A DNA stretch of 6,445 nucleotides from assembly GCA_947629725.1 (NCBI GenBank), contig CANREU010000093.1, forward strand, positions 1-6,445, in the 5' to 3' direction. A program made the translations under genes and the position numbers. Shown one piece after another: positions 1-6,087 of the stretch. Position 1 is the stretch's first letter; every line of letters starts with the position of its first letter. The stretch is from an uncultured Clostridia bacterium. GTDB lineage: Bacteria > Bacillota > Clostridia > Christensenellales > Borkfalkiaceae. The notes under the pieces were generated by a model, which saw only the letters and a list, made by a program, of their open reading frames with translations, was not told the DNA's origin and searched no databases.

Positions 1-930
1 GACGAACTGCCCGTATTTATAGCTTGCCGACTCGAAGAGGACGACGAGCTTCTCCCCGTCCGCGGCGATCCCCTCGCTCATGCAGGGGACCTTCTTCTCG
101 CTCTCCGCCGACGAGAGAAAGTAGCAGGGGACCGTTTTCCCGCCCACGGTGACCTCAAGATCCGTCTCCCCGCCGAGCGGGTTTTTGTAGCGGCAAAGGG
201 TGCTGTCCGCGAGCCCCCAAGAGCAGGAGAGATAGAGGTTTTCCCCCGAGACCGCGAGCCCCTGCACGAGGCCGCGCACCGAGAGATAGGCAAACGGAGC
301 CGCGTTTTCCACGCCGCCGTCCGCCCCGTCGTCTATCCGGTAGCAGGCGACGAGGGCGCGGTTTTCGACGCCGTCCTTCGTGACATGGTGGCTCTCGTCC
401 GTCTCATAGTTGCCCTTGCGGTAGAATTCGCCCGCAAACAAAGTGTCCCCCGAGACGGAGACGAAGGCGTTGGAGGTCTCCGTTTTGAGCTTGTCCTTGC
501 AGGGGACGGAAGCGCCGTCTTCCGCCGCGAGGGCGTCCGCGAGGGGCACCCGCACGAGGCTCTTGCCCGAGGCGAGGATGAGATATTCCTCCGTCGCCGC
601 GACGCCGCCGAAGTGGCTCGAGAGGTCGTTCCCGCCCTCCGAGACGCGGATGTATTTTACGCCCTCTTTTCCGGCGAAGTAGACGCGGGAGGCGCCCTTT
701 TTCATGTAGCCGCTTACAGCGTAGTCATACTCTCCCGAGGAGAGGGTGCAGACCCCCTGCGGGACGAAGCCCTCGGAGAGGCCGGGGATGTCCCCCACGC
801 TCTCCGCCGCGCCGTCGAAGGCGGGATAGCGCGCCCCGAAAAACCACACGAAGAGGAAGATGAGAAGGGCAGAGAGAAAGACAACAACGATCCCGAGCCC
901 CCAAAGTTTTCCGCGCGTCTTTTTGGTCAT
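1..930 (-). CDS. Membrane-anchored extracytoplasmic protein, probable beta-propeller, 3' end outside window
   Basis: The first 310 codons are present and the frame is open to the window edge. A short basic N-terminus (MTKKTRGK) precedes a single hydrophobic segment at about residues 10-31 (LGIVVVFLSALLIFLFVWFF), a signal anchor placing the rest outside the cytoplasm. No lipobox is seen. The exterior part is rich in short beta-type repeats such as FVPQGVCTLSSGEYDYAVSG, YLILASGKSLVRVPL and LVQGLAVSGENLYLSCSWG, alternating turns and hydrophobic strands in the manner of a beta-propeller. I do not recognise a specific family or active site. The ATG (930-928) overlaps the GIY-YIG stop as ATGA and has AAGGAGG at 941-935. 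Function unknown; the fold assignment is inference. Confidence 0.8.
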   Translation of the reverse strand, partial: MTKKTRGKLWGLGIVVVFLSALLIFLFVWFFGARYPAFDGAAESVGDIPGLSEGFVPQGVCTLSSGEYDYAVSGYMKKGASRVYFAGKEGVKYIRVSEGGNDLSSHFGGVAATEEYLILASGKSLVRVPLADALAAEDGASVPCKDKLKTETSNAFVSVSGDTLFAGEFYRKGNYETDESHHVTKDGVENRALVACYRIDDGADGGVENAAPFAYLSVRGLVQGLAVSGENLYLSCSWGLADSTLCRYKNPLGGETDLEVTVGGKTVPCYFLSSAESEKKVPCMSEGIAADGEKLVVLFESASYKYGQFV

Positions 931-1193
931 AGCTCCTCCTTGCAAAACAGCGCGCGCTTTTGCGCGCGCGTGAGTTTCTTTACGGCGCACTCGCGGCTCC
1001 TCGCCTCGTGCTCCGTTCCGTACTCCTCGCTGTAAACGAGGCGGACGGGCAGGCGGGAACGGGTATATTTCGCCCCCATTCCCGCATTATGGGCCTTCAA
1101 GCGGCGTTTAAGATCGGTCGTGAACCCCGTGTAGAGGGTGCCGTCCGCGCACTCAACGATGTAGGTGTAATACCGCGCCCCTTCCGCCTTCAT
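927..1193 (-). CDS. GIY-YIG nuclease domain protein, UPF0213/YhbQ type
   Basis: An 88-residue single-domain protein. The GIY-YIG core is visible as YYTYIVECADGTLYTGFTTD (8-27), with R30/R31 in LKRRLKAHN, KYTRSRLPVRLVY (42-54) and the putative metal-binding E68 in RSRECAVKKLTR. This is the usual size and layout of the UPF0213 (YhbQ/YazA) group, whose members have nuclease activity on DNA in some reports but no settled role. The start ATG (1193-1191) overlaps the iscU stop in an ATGA, and no better start exists upstream in frame with the domain. Its own end overlaps the next gene in another ATGA. The coupling with iscU may simply reflect compact packing. Confidence 0.92.
   Translation of the reverse strand: MKAEGARYYTYIVECADGTLYTGFTTDLKRRLKAHNAGMGAKYTRSRLPVRLVYSEEYGTEHEARSRECAVKKLTRAQKRALFCKEEL
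950..969 (-). repeat. GC hairpin inside the GIY-YIG 3' coding end
   Basis: An 8-base inverted repeat of alternating GC with a 4-base loop, lying within codons for TRAQKRAL and ending 8 bases before the AAGGAGG of the membrane-protein gene. It could form in the mRNA, but the sequence is also what Arg/Ala codons give in a GC-rich genome, so a regulatory role is only possible. Confidence 0.35.
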
Positions 1194-1615
1194 GCCTCTT
1201 CTTCGTGCCCGTGTTCGGGGAAGTCCTTCGAGTCGTAGGCGATGCCGTTCTTGTCGTAGTAATCCTTGATCGCCGCGCGGATCGCCTCCTCGGCGAGCAC
1301 CGAGCAGTGCATCTTGTAGGCGGGGAGACCGTCGAGCGCCTCCGCCACCGCCTTGTTGGTGAGGGTGAGCGCCTCCGAGAGGGGCTTGCCCTTGATGAGT
1401 TCGGTCGCCATCGAGCTCGAGGCGATCGCACTGCCGCAGCCGAACGTCTCGAATTTGACGTCCGCAATGATCCCGTCCTCGATCTTCAAGTAGATCTTCA
1501 TGATGTCGCCGCACTTCATGTTGCCGACTTCGCCCACACCGTCGGGGTTCTCGATGACCCCCACGTTGCGCGGATTGCGGAAATGGTCCATCACTTTTTC
1601 GCTGTATAAAGACAT
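1190..1615 (-). CDS. iscU: IscU/NifU-N-type Fe-S cluster assembly scaffold
   Basis: A 141-residue scaffold on which [2Fe-2S] and [4Fe-4S] clusters are built from sulfur delivered by the cysteine desulfurase, then passed to target proteins. The conserved ligands are all present: C35 and D37 in NMKCGDIMKIYL, C60 in FGCGSAIASSS, and H103/C104 in KMHCSVLAEEAI. The N-terminus MSLYSEKVMDHFRNPRNVG is typical. It lacks the C-terminal Nfu and central domains of full NifU, and lacks the insertion that marks SufU. The short His/Glu-rich tail (EHGHEEEA) is variable in the family. The Shine-Dalgarno site GAGGTG (1626-1621) lies across the end of the desulfurase gene, and the ATG follows its stop after 4 bases, so the two proteins are made together. 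Confidence 0.96.
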   Translation of the reverse strand: MSLYSEKVMDHFRNPRNVGVIENPDGVGEVGNMKCGDIMKIYLKIEDGIIADVKFETFGCGSAIASSSMATELIKGKPLSEALTLTNKAVAEALDGLPAYKMHCSVLAEEAIRAAIKDYYDKNGIAYDSKDFPEHGHEEEA

Positions 1616-1619
1616 TGTT

Positions 1620-2801
1620 TCACCTCAAAAAATACTGTCTCTTCCCCTCTTGCAGCTCCCGCCACACGGGGGACATGCCGCGGAGTTTCTCCACGACCTC
1701 TTTCACTTTTGTTACGACCTCGTCCGCGTCCTCCAAAGTCGTCTCCTCCGAGAAGGTGAGACGGAGGGACCCGTGGGCGATCTCGTGCGGCCGCCCGATC
1801 GCAAGCAGCACATGGGAGGGGTCGAGAGAACCCGAGGTGCACGCAGACCCCGAGGAGGCACAGATGCCATAGTCGTCGAGCATCAGAAGGAGGCTCTCCC
1901 CCTCGATGCCCTCAAAACAGAAGCTCACGCAGCCCGGGAGCCTCTTTTTCGCGTCCCCGTTCAGAATGCCGTGGGGAATTCGGGAGAGGCCCGCTATCAC
2001 GCGGTCGCGCACGGCAGACATTTTTTCCGCGTTTTCCTTCATATGGAGGACGCTCTCTTCGAGGGCCGCCGCCATGCCCATGATCGCGGGGAGGTTTTCG
2101 GTACCCGCGCGCTTTCCCCGCGCCGGCGCGCCCCCCTCGATGAGCGGGTCGGGCCGCAGGCCCCTTCTCGCATAGAGGAGCCCGATCCCCTTCGGCCCGT
2201 GGAATTTATGGGCGGAAAGGGAGAGCATGTCCACATTTTCGAGGGAGACGGGGATGTGCCCCGCCGCCTGCACCGCGTCCGTGTGGAAGAGCACCCCCTT
2301 GCGCTTGCAGAGGGCGGCGATCTCGGGAATGGGCTGGATCGTGCCGATCTCGTTGTTGGCGTACATCACCGAGACGAGGCAGGTGTCGGGACGGATCGCC
2401 CTCTCCACCTCGGCGGGGGAGACGAGCCCGTCTTCCCCCACGGGGACGAGGGTCACTTCATACCCCTCGCTCTCGAGCTTTTTGAGGGTGTGGAGGACGG
2501 CATGGTGCTCGAACGCCGTGGAGACGAGGTGCTTTTTCCCCTTCTTCGCGCCGAGCGCCGCCGCCGAGCGGAGGGCTTGGTTATCCGCCTCGCTCCCCCC
2601 CGAAGTAAAGATGATCTCGGCGGGCAGACAGCCGAGGAGGGAGGCGATCTTCTCCCGCGCCTCCGAAAGTTTCTCCTGCGCCCGCTGGCCGACGGAGTGG
2701 AGGCTCGAGGGATTGCCGTAGTCCTCTTCCATGCACTCCTTCATCGCTTCGATCGCCGCACGGCTCATCTTTGTCGTCGCGGCGTTATCCGCATAGATCA
2801 T
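1620..2801 (-). CDS. Cysteine desulfurase, IscS/NifS type
   Basis: A 393-residue PLP enzyme that removes sulfur from L-cysteine, leaving alanine and an enzyme persulfide that feeds Fe-S assembly. Seen: YADNAATT at the N-terminus, GNPSSLHSVGQ (29-39), the TSGGSEADN cofactor loop (66-74), EHHAV with H99 above the PLP ring, NNEIGTIQP (149-157), FHTDAVQA with D175 and Q178, the PLP lysine K199 in SLSAHKFHGPKG, RAGTEN (231-236), and the persulfide Cys C321 in SSGSACTSGS. The catalytic loop and length (390-400) fit group I NifS/IscS rather than SufS. The ATG is preceded by GGAGG at 2811-2807. The IscU gene begins 4 bases after the stop. Expression is probably controlled by the IscR-like operator upstream. 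IscS versus NifS naming is not settled by sequence; a housekeeping Fe-S role is likeliest because no nitrogenase genes are seen. Confidence 0.97.
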   Translation of the reverse strand: MIYADNAATTKMSRAAIEAMKECMEEDYGNPSSLHSVGQRAQEKLSEAREKIASLLGCLPAEIIFTSGGSEADNQALRSAAALGAKKGKKHLVSTAFEHHAVLHTLKKLESEGYEVTLVPVGEDGLVSPAEVERAIRPDTCLVSVMYANNEIGTIQPIPEIAALCKRKGVLFHTDAVQAAGHIPVSLENVDMLSLSAHKFHGPKGIGLLYARRGLRPDPLIEGGAPARGKRAGTENLPAIMGMAAALEESVLHMKENAEKMSAVRDRVIAGLSRIPHGILNGDAKKRLPGCVSFCFEGIEGESLLLMLDDYGICASSGSACTSGSLDPSHVLLAIGRPHEIAHGSLRLTFSEETTLEDADEVVTKVKEVVEKLRGMSPVWRELQEGKRQYFLR

Positions 2802-2826
2802 TGGTGCCTCCGCAGGTCTCCTTTGG

Positions 2827-2851
2827 AAACCCTACTGTTTTAGTATGGTAT
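2827..2851. promoter_or_regulatory. IscR type 1-like operator
   Basis: A palindrome with 8-base arms ACCCTACT (2829-2836) and AGTATGGT (2842-2849) around GTTTT; 7 of 8 arm positions are complementary. Over 25 bases it agrees at 21 positions with the E. coli type 1 IscR site as remembered (half-sites ATASYYGACT and AGTCRRSTAT around RWWWY). It touches the -10 box and covers the predicted start site, so binding would block initiation. The obvious ligand is the Rrf2 protein encoded just upstream, presumably in its [2Fe-2S] form. The actual sequence preference of this regulator is not known. Confidence 0.75.
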
Positions 2852-2880
2852 ATTGTACACCGCCCCTATGCCCTTGTCAA
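2852..2880 (-). promoter_or_regulatory. Sigma-A-type promoter for the cysteine desulfurase-iscU operon
   Basis: Read on the minus strand, a perfect -35 box TTGACA lies at 2880-2875 and TACAAT, one base from the consensus -10, at 2857-2852, with a 17-base spacer. Transcription would start near 2845, giving a leader of roughly 44 bases before the desulfurase ATG. The -35 box contains the TGA stop of the Rrf2 regulator gene. The local sequence is AT-rich compared with the coding regions around it. Confidence 0.85.
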
Positions 2881-3320
2881 GCGTTTTCCCGCATTTTCCG
2901 CACGAGATCGGCGGAAGTGAGGGAGGGGGAGAGAAGGTCGGAGAGGGTGACGGCGTCGAAGTAGGCGGTGTCGAGGGCGTAGAGCCCCTCCCAGAGGGCG
3001 CGCACCCCGCACTCCTCGGCGCGCTCGCAGGGGTAGCCGCTCTCGGCGCAGGAGACGGGCGCGAGCGTCCCCTCCATGCACCGCAAAATTTCCCCCACCG
3101 CGTATTCGGAGGGAGAGCGGAGGAGGGCGTAGCCGCCCGCGGCCCCCCGTACTCCGCGCAGGAGCCCCCCGCGGACGAGCGTGCCCGCGAGCTGTTCGGC
3201 GTATTTTAAGGAGATGCCCTGCCGTTTCGCGATCTCCGCGACGGAAGCGGGCCCCTCCCCCTGCCGCGCGATGTCGAGCAAAATGCGCAGCCCGTATCTG
3301 CCCTTTGTCGTGATCTGCAC
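2877..3320 (-). CDS. Rrf2-family Fe-S-responsive transcriptional regulator, IscR-like
   Basis: A 147-residue DNA-binding repressor. The N-terminus ITTKGRYGLRILLDIA is the hallmark start of Rrf2 proteins, followed by a winged helix whose recognition helix includes ISLKYAEQLAGTLVRGGLL (36-54) and a wing GVRGAAGGYAL (56-66). Three cysteines at 91, 98 and 104 have nearly the spacing of the [2Fe-2S] ligands of E. coli IscR (92, 98, 104), with an extra Cys at 81. This indicates cluster sensing. The start is GTG at 3320; it gives the family's usual N-terminus and has AGGAGG at 3331-3326. The upstream gene's TGA (3333-3331) abuts that site, suggesting translational coupling. The gene sits immediately before the cysteine desulfurase and IscU genes, whose promoter overlaps its stop codon and carries an IscR-like operator. 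The cysteine regulator CymR is in the same family, but it lacks this cysteine triad. Confidence 0.92.
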   Translation of the reverse strand: MQITTKGRYGLRILLDIARQGEGPASVAEIAKRQGISLKYAEQLAGTLVRGGLLRGVRGAAGGYALLRSPSEYAVGEILRCMEGTLAPVSCAESGYPCERAEECGVRALWEGLYALDTAYFDAVTLSDLLSPSLTSADLVRKMRENA

Positions 3321-3330
3321 CCTGCCCTCC

Positions 3331-5433
3331 TCATGCGGGGACGATGTTGAGATCGTCGCCCGAGCGGTCGATATTCTTGAGAGCGCGGTTGTGAAGGAGG
3401 ACAGTGTGCACGGCGGAGAGCCCGATCTTATGCGTCTTCACGTACTCCTCGAAGTCGGCGCGGGTGAACGCGCCCTCCCCCGTCTCCTTGCCCCGCGCCT
3501 CGATGACGGAGAGGATGTGCGCCTCGAGTTCGCGGTCGACGGGGGCGGCGATGAGGTCCTCGAGGGAGAGGAGCTTGCCGTCCTCCCCCACCATGATCTC
3601 GGCATAGCCGTAGCCGTTCTCCTCACAGTAGCGCTTGAGCTCCCCGTATTTTTCGATGTTGAGATGGTAGCTCGCCATCGCGAAGTTCTTCATCTCAACG
3701 ACGGCGATCCGCCCCTTGTAGTCCTTCAAGACGAAGTCGGGGAAATACCGCCTGTTCGACCCCGCCTGCGAGAGGTAGGGAAGCTCCGCCGTCTGCGCCT
3801 TGATGTCCTGAACATACCCGATTTTGGCGAGATGGGTCGCGAAATTGCGCTCCAAATAGGAGTCGCACGGGAGGACGCGCGTCCGCCCGCCGAAGGAAAC
3901 TTCCAGCGTGTTGGCGTGCGCCGTTTTCCCCTCGTAGTCCTTTTCGATGTCGGGGAAGAGGTCGTCGAGCCCCTCCGCGCGGGGAAGGGCGCCCGCGGGA
4001 TAGACGATGAGTTTTTCCGCCGCCCCGCACCGCTCGGGATCGGGGGGCGCCGCCTCCACCTTGCGGCGGGGGCCTTCGTACTCCTTTCCGTCCTCTCCGT
4101 CTTTCCCGTCCTTCTCCTCGCCGGGCACGGGGAGCCCAAGCGCCTTGTAGCCCGCGGGCATGACCACCCGCCCCGCGGGGTCGATCTTGAGAAAGCCGCG
4201 CTTGATGAGGTAGGCCTCGTATTCCTGCGCGAGGACGTTCGCGCTCTCGTTCATGACGCGGGCGAGGGTATCGAGCCCGACGGGCCCGCCCGCGTACCGC
4301 TCGATGAGGATGCGGAGGAGCTTGCGGTCCCCCTCCTCCAGCCCGTATTCGTCGATCCCGTTCTCGGTGAAGAAGGTCTCGATGGTCTCGCGGGTGACGG
4401 AGACGCCGAGCTTGCGGGCCTCCTCCGCGCCGAGGGCACCCCGCTTTACGAGCCCGTGCTCGCGGGCAAAACGGACGAGGGCGCGGTCGGAAATGCGCCG
4501 CACCATGCTGTTCGCGACGCGGGGATTGTTGCGGCAGCGGCGGGCGATGAAGAGGGCGTCCGCCTCCGAAATTTTCATGCCGAGTTTGGAGAACGAGGTC
4601 GCGATGATGCCGCCGAGCACCTCCTCCGAATACTCCTCGAGCCGCACTTTGATGGCGCGCTGGACGAAGGGCTTGGCGATCTTGCCGAGCTCCGTCGTCG
4701 CGCCGATGAGGGTGAAGGGAGGGAGGACGAGGGTCTGCGGGCGCATGAACTTCCCCCTGCCCTCGTTGTAGGTCACCTTCCCGTCCTGCATGGCGGAATA
4801 GAGCACCGACTCCGCGACGGGGAGCGGGAGGGTGTGGATCTCGTCGATGAAGATGACGTCGCGCGGCTTCACTTTTTTGAGGATCGCGATCATCTCGGGG
4901 ACGGTGATCTTGTTGACGTTCACCTCCGTGAAATTCGCGTGCATCTCGTTTGCGATGATACGGGCGAACGTCGTCTTCCCGAGCCCGTGCGAGCCGTAGA
5001 GGAGGATGTGCGGGAGCGCCGTATTTTTGAGGAGCGCCGCCTCGATGAGGTCGCGCACCGCCTTCACCGCCTGCGGCTGCCCGACGTATTCCGAGAGCCG
5101 CTGCGGGCTCAGCCCGTCTCCCTTATAGGGGGTGCGGACGGGTGCGGGATCGGGCCGTTTTTCGGGGGATGGGGTCGGATCTTTGGGGGACGGGGCCGCT
5201 TTTTCCGCCCCCTTCTCCCCTGCCTTGCGGCGGACGCCTTCGAGGAGTTCCTTGATGAGTTTGTACTTTGCGAGGTACTCCTCTCTCTCCGCGCCCGCGC
5301 TGCGCTTTGCGAGACGCAAGGCGAGCTCCCCCGCGAGAAGGAGCTTTTCCGCCGCCCCGCGATAGTTCCCCGCGGCGGCAAGTTCGCGCGCTTTTTTCAC
5401 GCTATCCGCAACGGTAGCGCCGTAATCGTCCAT
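3331..5433 (-). CDS. MIT-like / RuvB-like AAA+ ATPase / PD-(D/E)XK nuclease-like fusion (700 aa)
   Basis: Four parts are visible. Residues 5-70 are helical (KKARELAAAGNYRGAAEK and a Tyr/Leu-rich third helix) and resemble the Vps4 MIT domain. Residues 71-107 are a Pro/Lys-rich linker. Residues 108-435 read like RuvB: RLSEYVGQPQAV, Walker A GSHGLGKTT (147-155), Walker B IFIDEIH (194-200), sensor 1 TLIGATTELG (241-250), a candidate arginine finger R259, sensor 2 NNPRVAN with R305, and a winged-helix part with GGPVGLDTLA (382-391). A charged KDGKDGEDGKE linker follows. Residues 520-620 look like a PD-(D/E)XK fold: E528 in SYLERNF, D566 in FPDF, and E580/K582 in VVEMKNF. A small helical C-terminal domain ends the protein. 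RuvB proper is about 330-350 residues with none of these extensions, so this is not the housekeeping Holliday-junction motor. ATP-driven remodelling plus DNA cleavage is inferred. Its 5' neighbour is the Snf7-like protein. Confidence 0.85.
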   Translation of the reverse strand: MDDYGATVADSVKKARELAAAGNYRGAAEKLLLAGELALRLAKRSAGAEREEYLAKYKLIKELLEGVRRKAGEKGAEKAAPSPKDPTPSPEKRPDPAPVRTPYKGDGLSPQRLSEYVGQPQAVKAVRDLIEAALLKNTALPHILLYGSHGLGKTTFARIIANEMHANFTEVNVNKITVPEMIAILKKVKPRDVIFIDEIHTLPLPVAESVLYSAMQDGKVTYNEGRGKFMRPQTLVLPPFTLIGATTELGKIAKPFVQRAIKVRLEEYSEEVLGGIIATSFSKLGMKISEADALFIARRCRNNPRVANSMVRRISDRALVRFAREHGLVKRGALGAEEARKLGVSVTRETIETFFTENGIDEYGLEEGDRKLLRILIERYAGGPVGLDTLARVMNESANVLAQEYEAYLIKRGFLKIDPAGRVVMPAGYKALGLPVPGEEKDGKDGEDGKEYEGPRRKVEAAPPDPERCGAAEKLIVYPAGALPRAEGLDDLFPDIEKDYEGKTAHANTLEVSFGGRTRVLPCDSYLERNFATHLAKIGYVQDIKAQTAELPYLSQAGSNRRYFPDFVLKDYKGRIAVVEMKNFAMASYHLNIEKYGELKRYCEENGYGYAEIMVGEDGKLLSLEDLIAAPVDRELEAHILSVIEARGKETGEGAFTRADFEEYVKTHKIGLSAVHTVLLHNRALKNIDRSGDDLNIVPA

Positions 5434-5444
5434 AAAAAACCTCC

Positions 5445-5467
5445 GCGCCGCGCGGACTGCGCGGCGC
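5445..5467 (-). other. Perfect GC hairpin directly before the Shine-Dalgarno site of the ATPase-nuclease gene
   Basis: A 9-base perfect inverted repeat (GCGCCGCGC and GCGCGGCGC) with a 5-base loop lies between the Snf7-like gene and the 700-residue protein's gene. On the mRNA the stem ends exactly at the base before GGAGG (5444-5440), which is followed by six T and the ATG. The stem could act as a weak or conditional terminator, protect the upstream message's 3' end, or modulate ribosome access, any of which would set the ratio of the coiled-coil protein to the ATPase. The T run is separated from the stem by GGAGG, so it is not a standard terminator. Confidence 0.7.
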
Positions 5468-5475
5468 TTTCACGG

Positions 5476-6057
5476 TCAGCTGTCGAGCTGTTTTTTGAGA
5501 GCTTCGAGTTCGGCGAGGTCGGCGTCGATCGGGGCGTCCGAGGGCGCGCCCCCCTCCCCGTAGATGAGTTTGTCGATCTCGTCGTCCGAGGCGAGCTGGC
5601 TGGAAGAGGAGAACCCGGTGAGCTCGTCCTGCGATTCCTCGAGCATGTCGTTGAGGGTCTCCGTCTGTTCGCCGACCCGGTCCATCGCCAGCTTGAGTTC
5701 CGCCGAGAGCTTGTTCATGTCTGCGTTCGCCGAGCCCGCGATGTCCTTGCTGATGATCTGGATCGCCTTCAAAAATTCGCTCGTCATCGCCGACATGTCC
5801 TTCATCTGGGAGATGATCTGCGCGTTGAGGAGCATCTTATAGGTGCGCTTGCGCTCGCTCACCGTCATTTTGAGCGCCTCCTTCGCGAGCTTGATCTGCT
5901 CGGGGAGACCCTCCCGCATGGCGATCTTCGCCGCATTGATGTACACCTGCTCCTGCTGGTTGAGTTTCGCGATGCGCTTTTCGAGCTCCTTCATGGAGCG
6001 CTTCACGAGAAGCCGCCGCTCCTGCTCCTTTTCCGCCTTGCTTTTGAAAAGTTTCAT
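5476..6057 (-). CDS. ESCRT-III/Snf7-like coiled-coil protein (193 aa)
   Basis: A highly charged, almost wholly helical soluble protein without signal peptide or membrane segment. Seen: a basic N-terminus (MKLFKSKAEK, then RR and KR), a long helix at about residues 8-48, a break at REGLPEQ (49-55), a second basic helix at about 56-85, further helices to about 145, a Ser-rich linker (150-154), an acidic segment DDEIDKL (158-164), and a terminal leucine-rich helix DADLAELEALKKQL (178-191). This order and length fit ESCRT-III proteins of the Vps2/CHMP2 kind. From memory, Vps2 ends DDDLQARLNTLKKQ, which aligns to residues 178-190 with one residue missing, at the Arg of MIM1. ESCRT-III proteins polymerise on membranes and are disassembled by Vps4. 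Flanking genes are both AAA+ ATPases, and one has an MIT-like N-terminus. The ATG is preceded by AAGGAG at 6069-6064. Alternatives: a generic coiled-coil protein or a divergent PspA/Vipp1 relative. Confidence 0.65.
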   Translation of the reverse strand: MKLFKSKAEKEQERRLLVKRSMKELEKRIAKLNQQEQVYINAAKIAMREGLPEQIKLAKEALKMTVSERKRTYKMLLNAQIISQMKDMSAMTSEFLKAIQIISKDIAGSANADMNKLSAELKLAMDRVGEQTETLNDMLEESQDELTGFSSSSQLASDDEIDKLIYGEGGAPSDAPIDADLAELEALKKQLDS

Positions 6058-6087
6058 AACGTTCTCCTTGCGCCGTGCGCCTTGTTT

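Noticed and set aside
385..1035. A 216-codon plus-strand frame opposite the membrane-protein gene
   Set aside because: The minus strand here has a signal-anchor protein with a strong ribosome site and an ATGA overlap with its neighbour; the plus frame shows no domain.
1191..1514. An upstream in-frame extension of the GIY-YIG protein to a start at 1514
   Set aside because: The extension would overlap most of iscU and gives an Arg/Gly-rich out-of-frame shadow of it; the ATG at 1193 begins right before the domain.
1500..2843. A 447-codon open frame on the plus strand opposite the cysteine desulfurase
   Set aside because: It is the antisense shadow of a gene with every catalytic residue of IscS/NifS, has no sensible ribosome site, and spans the operator and promoter region.
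3331..5433. Annotation as the housekeeping RuvB Holliday-junction helicase
   Set aside because: At 700 residues it is twice the RuvB length, has an added N-terminal helical domain and nuclease-like C-terminus, a changed Walker A and arginine-finger segment, and no ruvA or ruvC beside it.
5431..5467. Rho-independent terminator after the Snf7-like gene
   Set aside because: The stem is strong, but the T run is separated from it by the GGAGG of the next gene, and full termination would cut off the ATPase-nuclease gene; kept as a hairpin of uncertain role.
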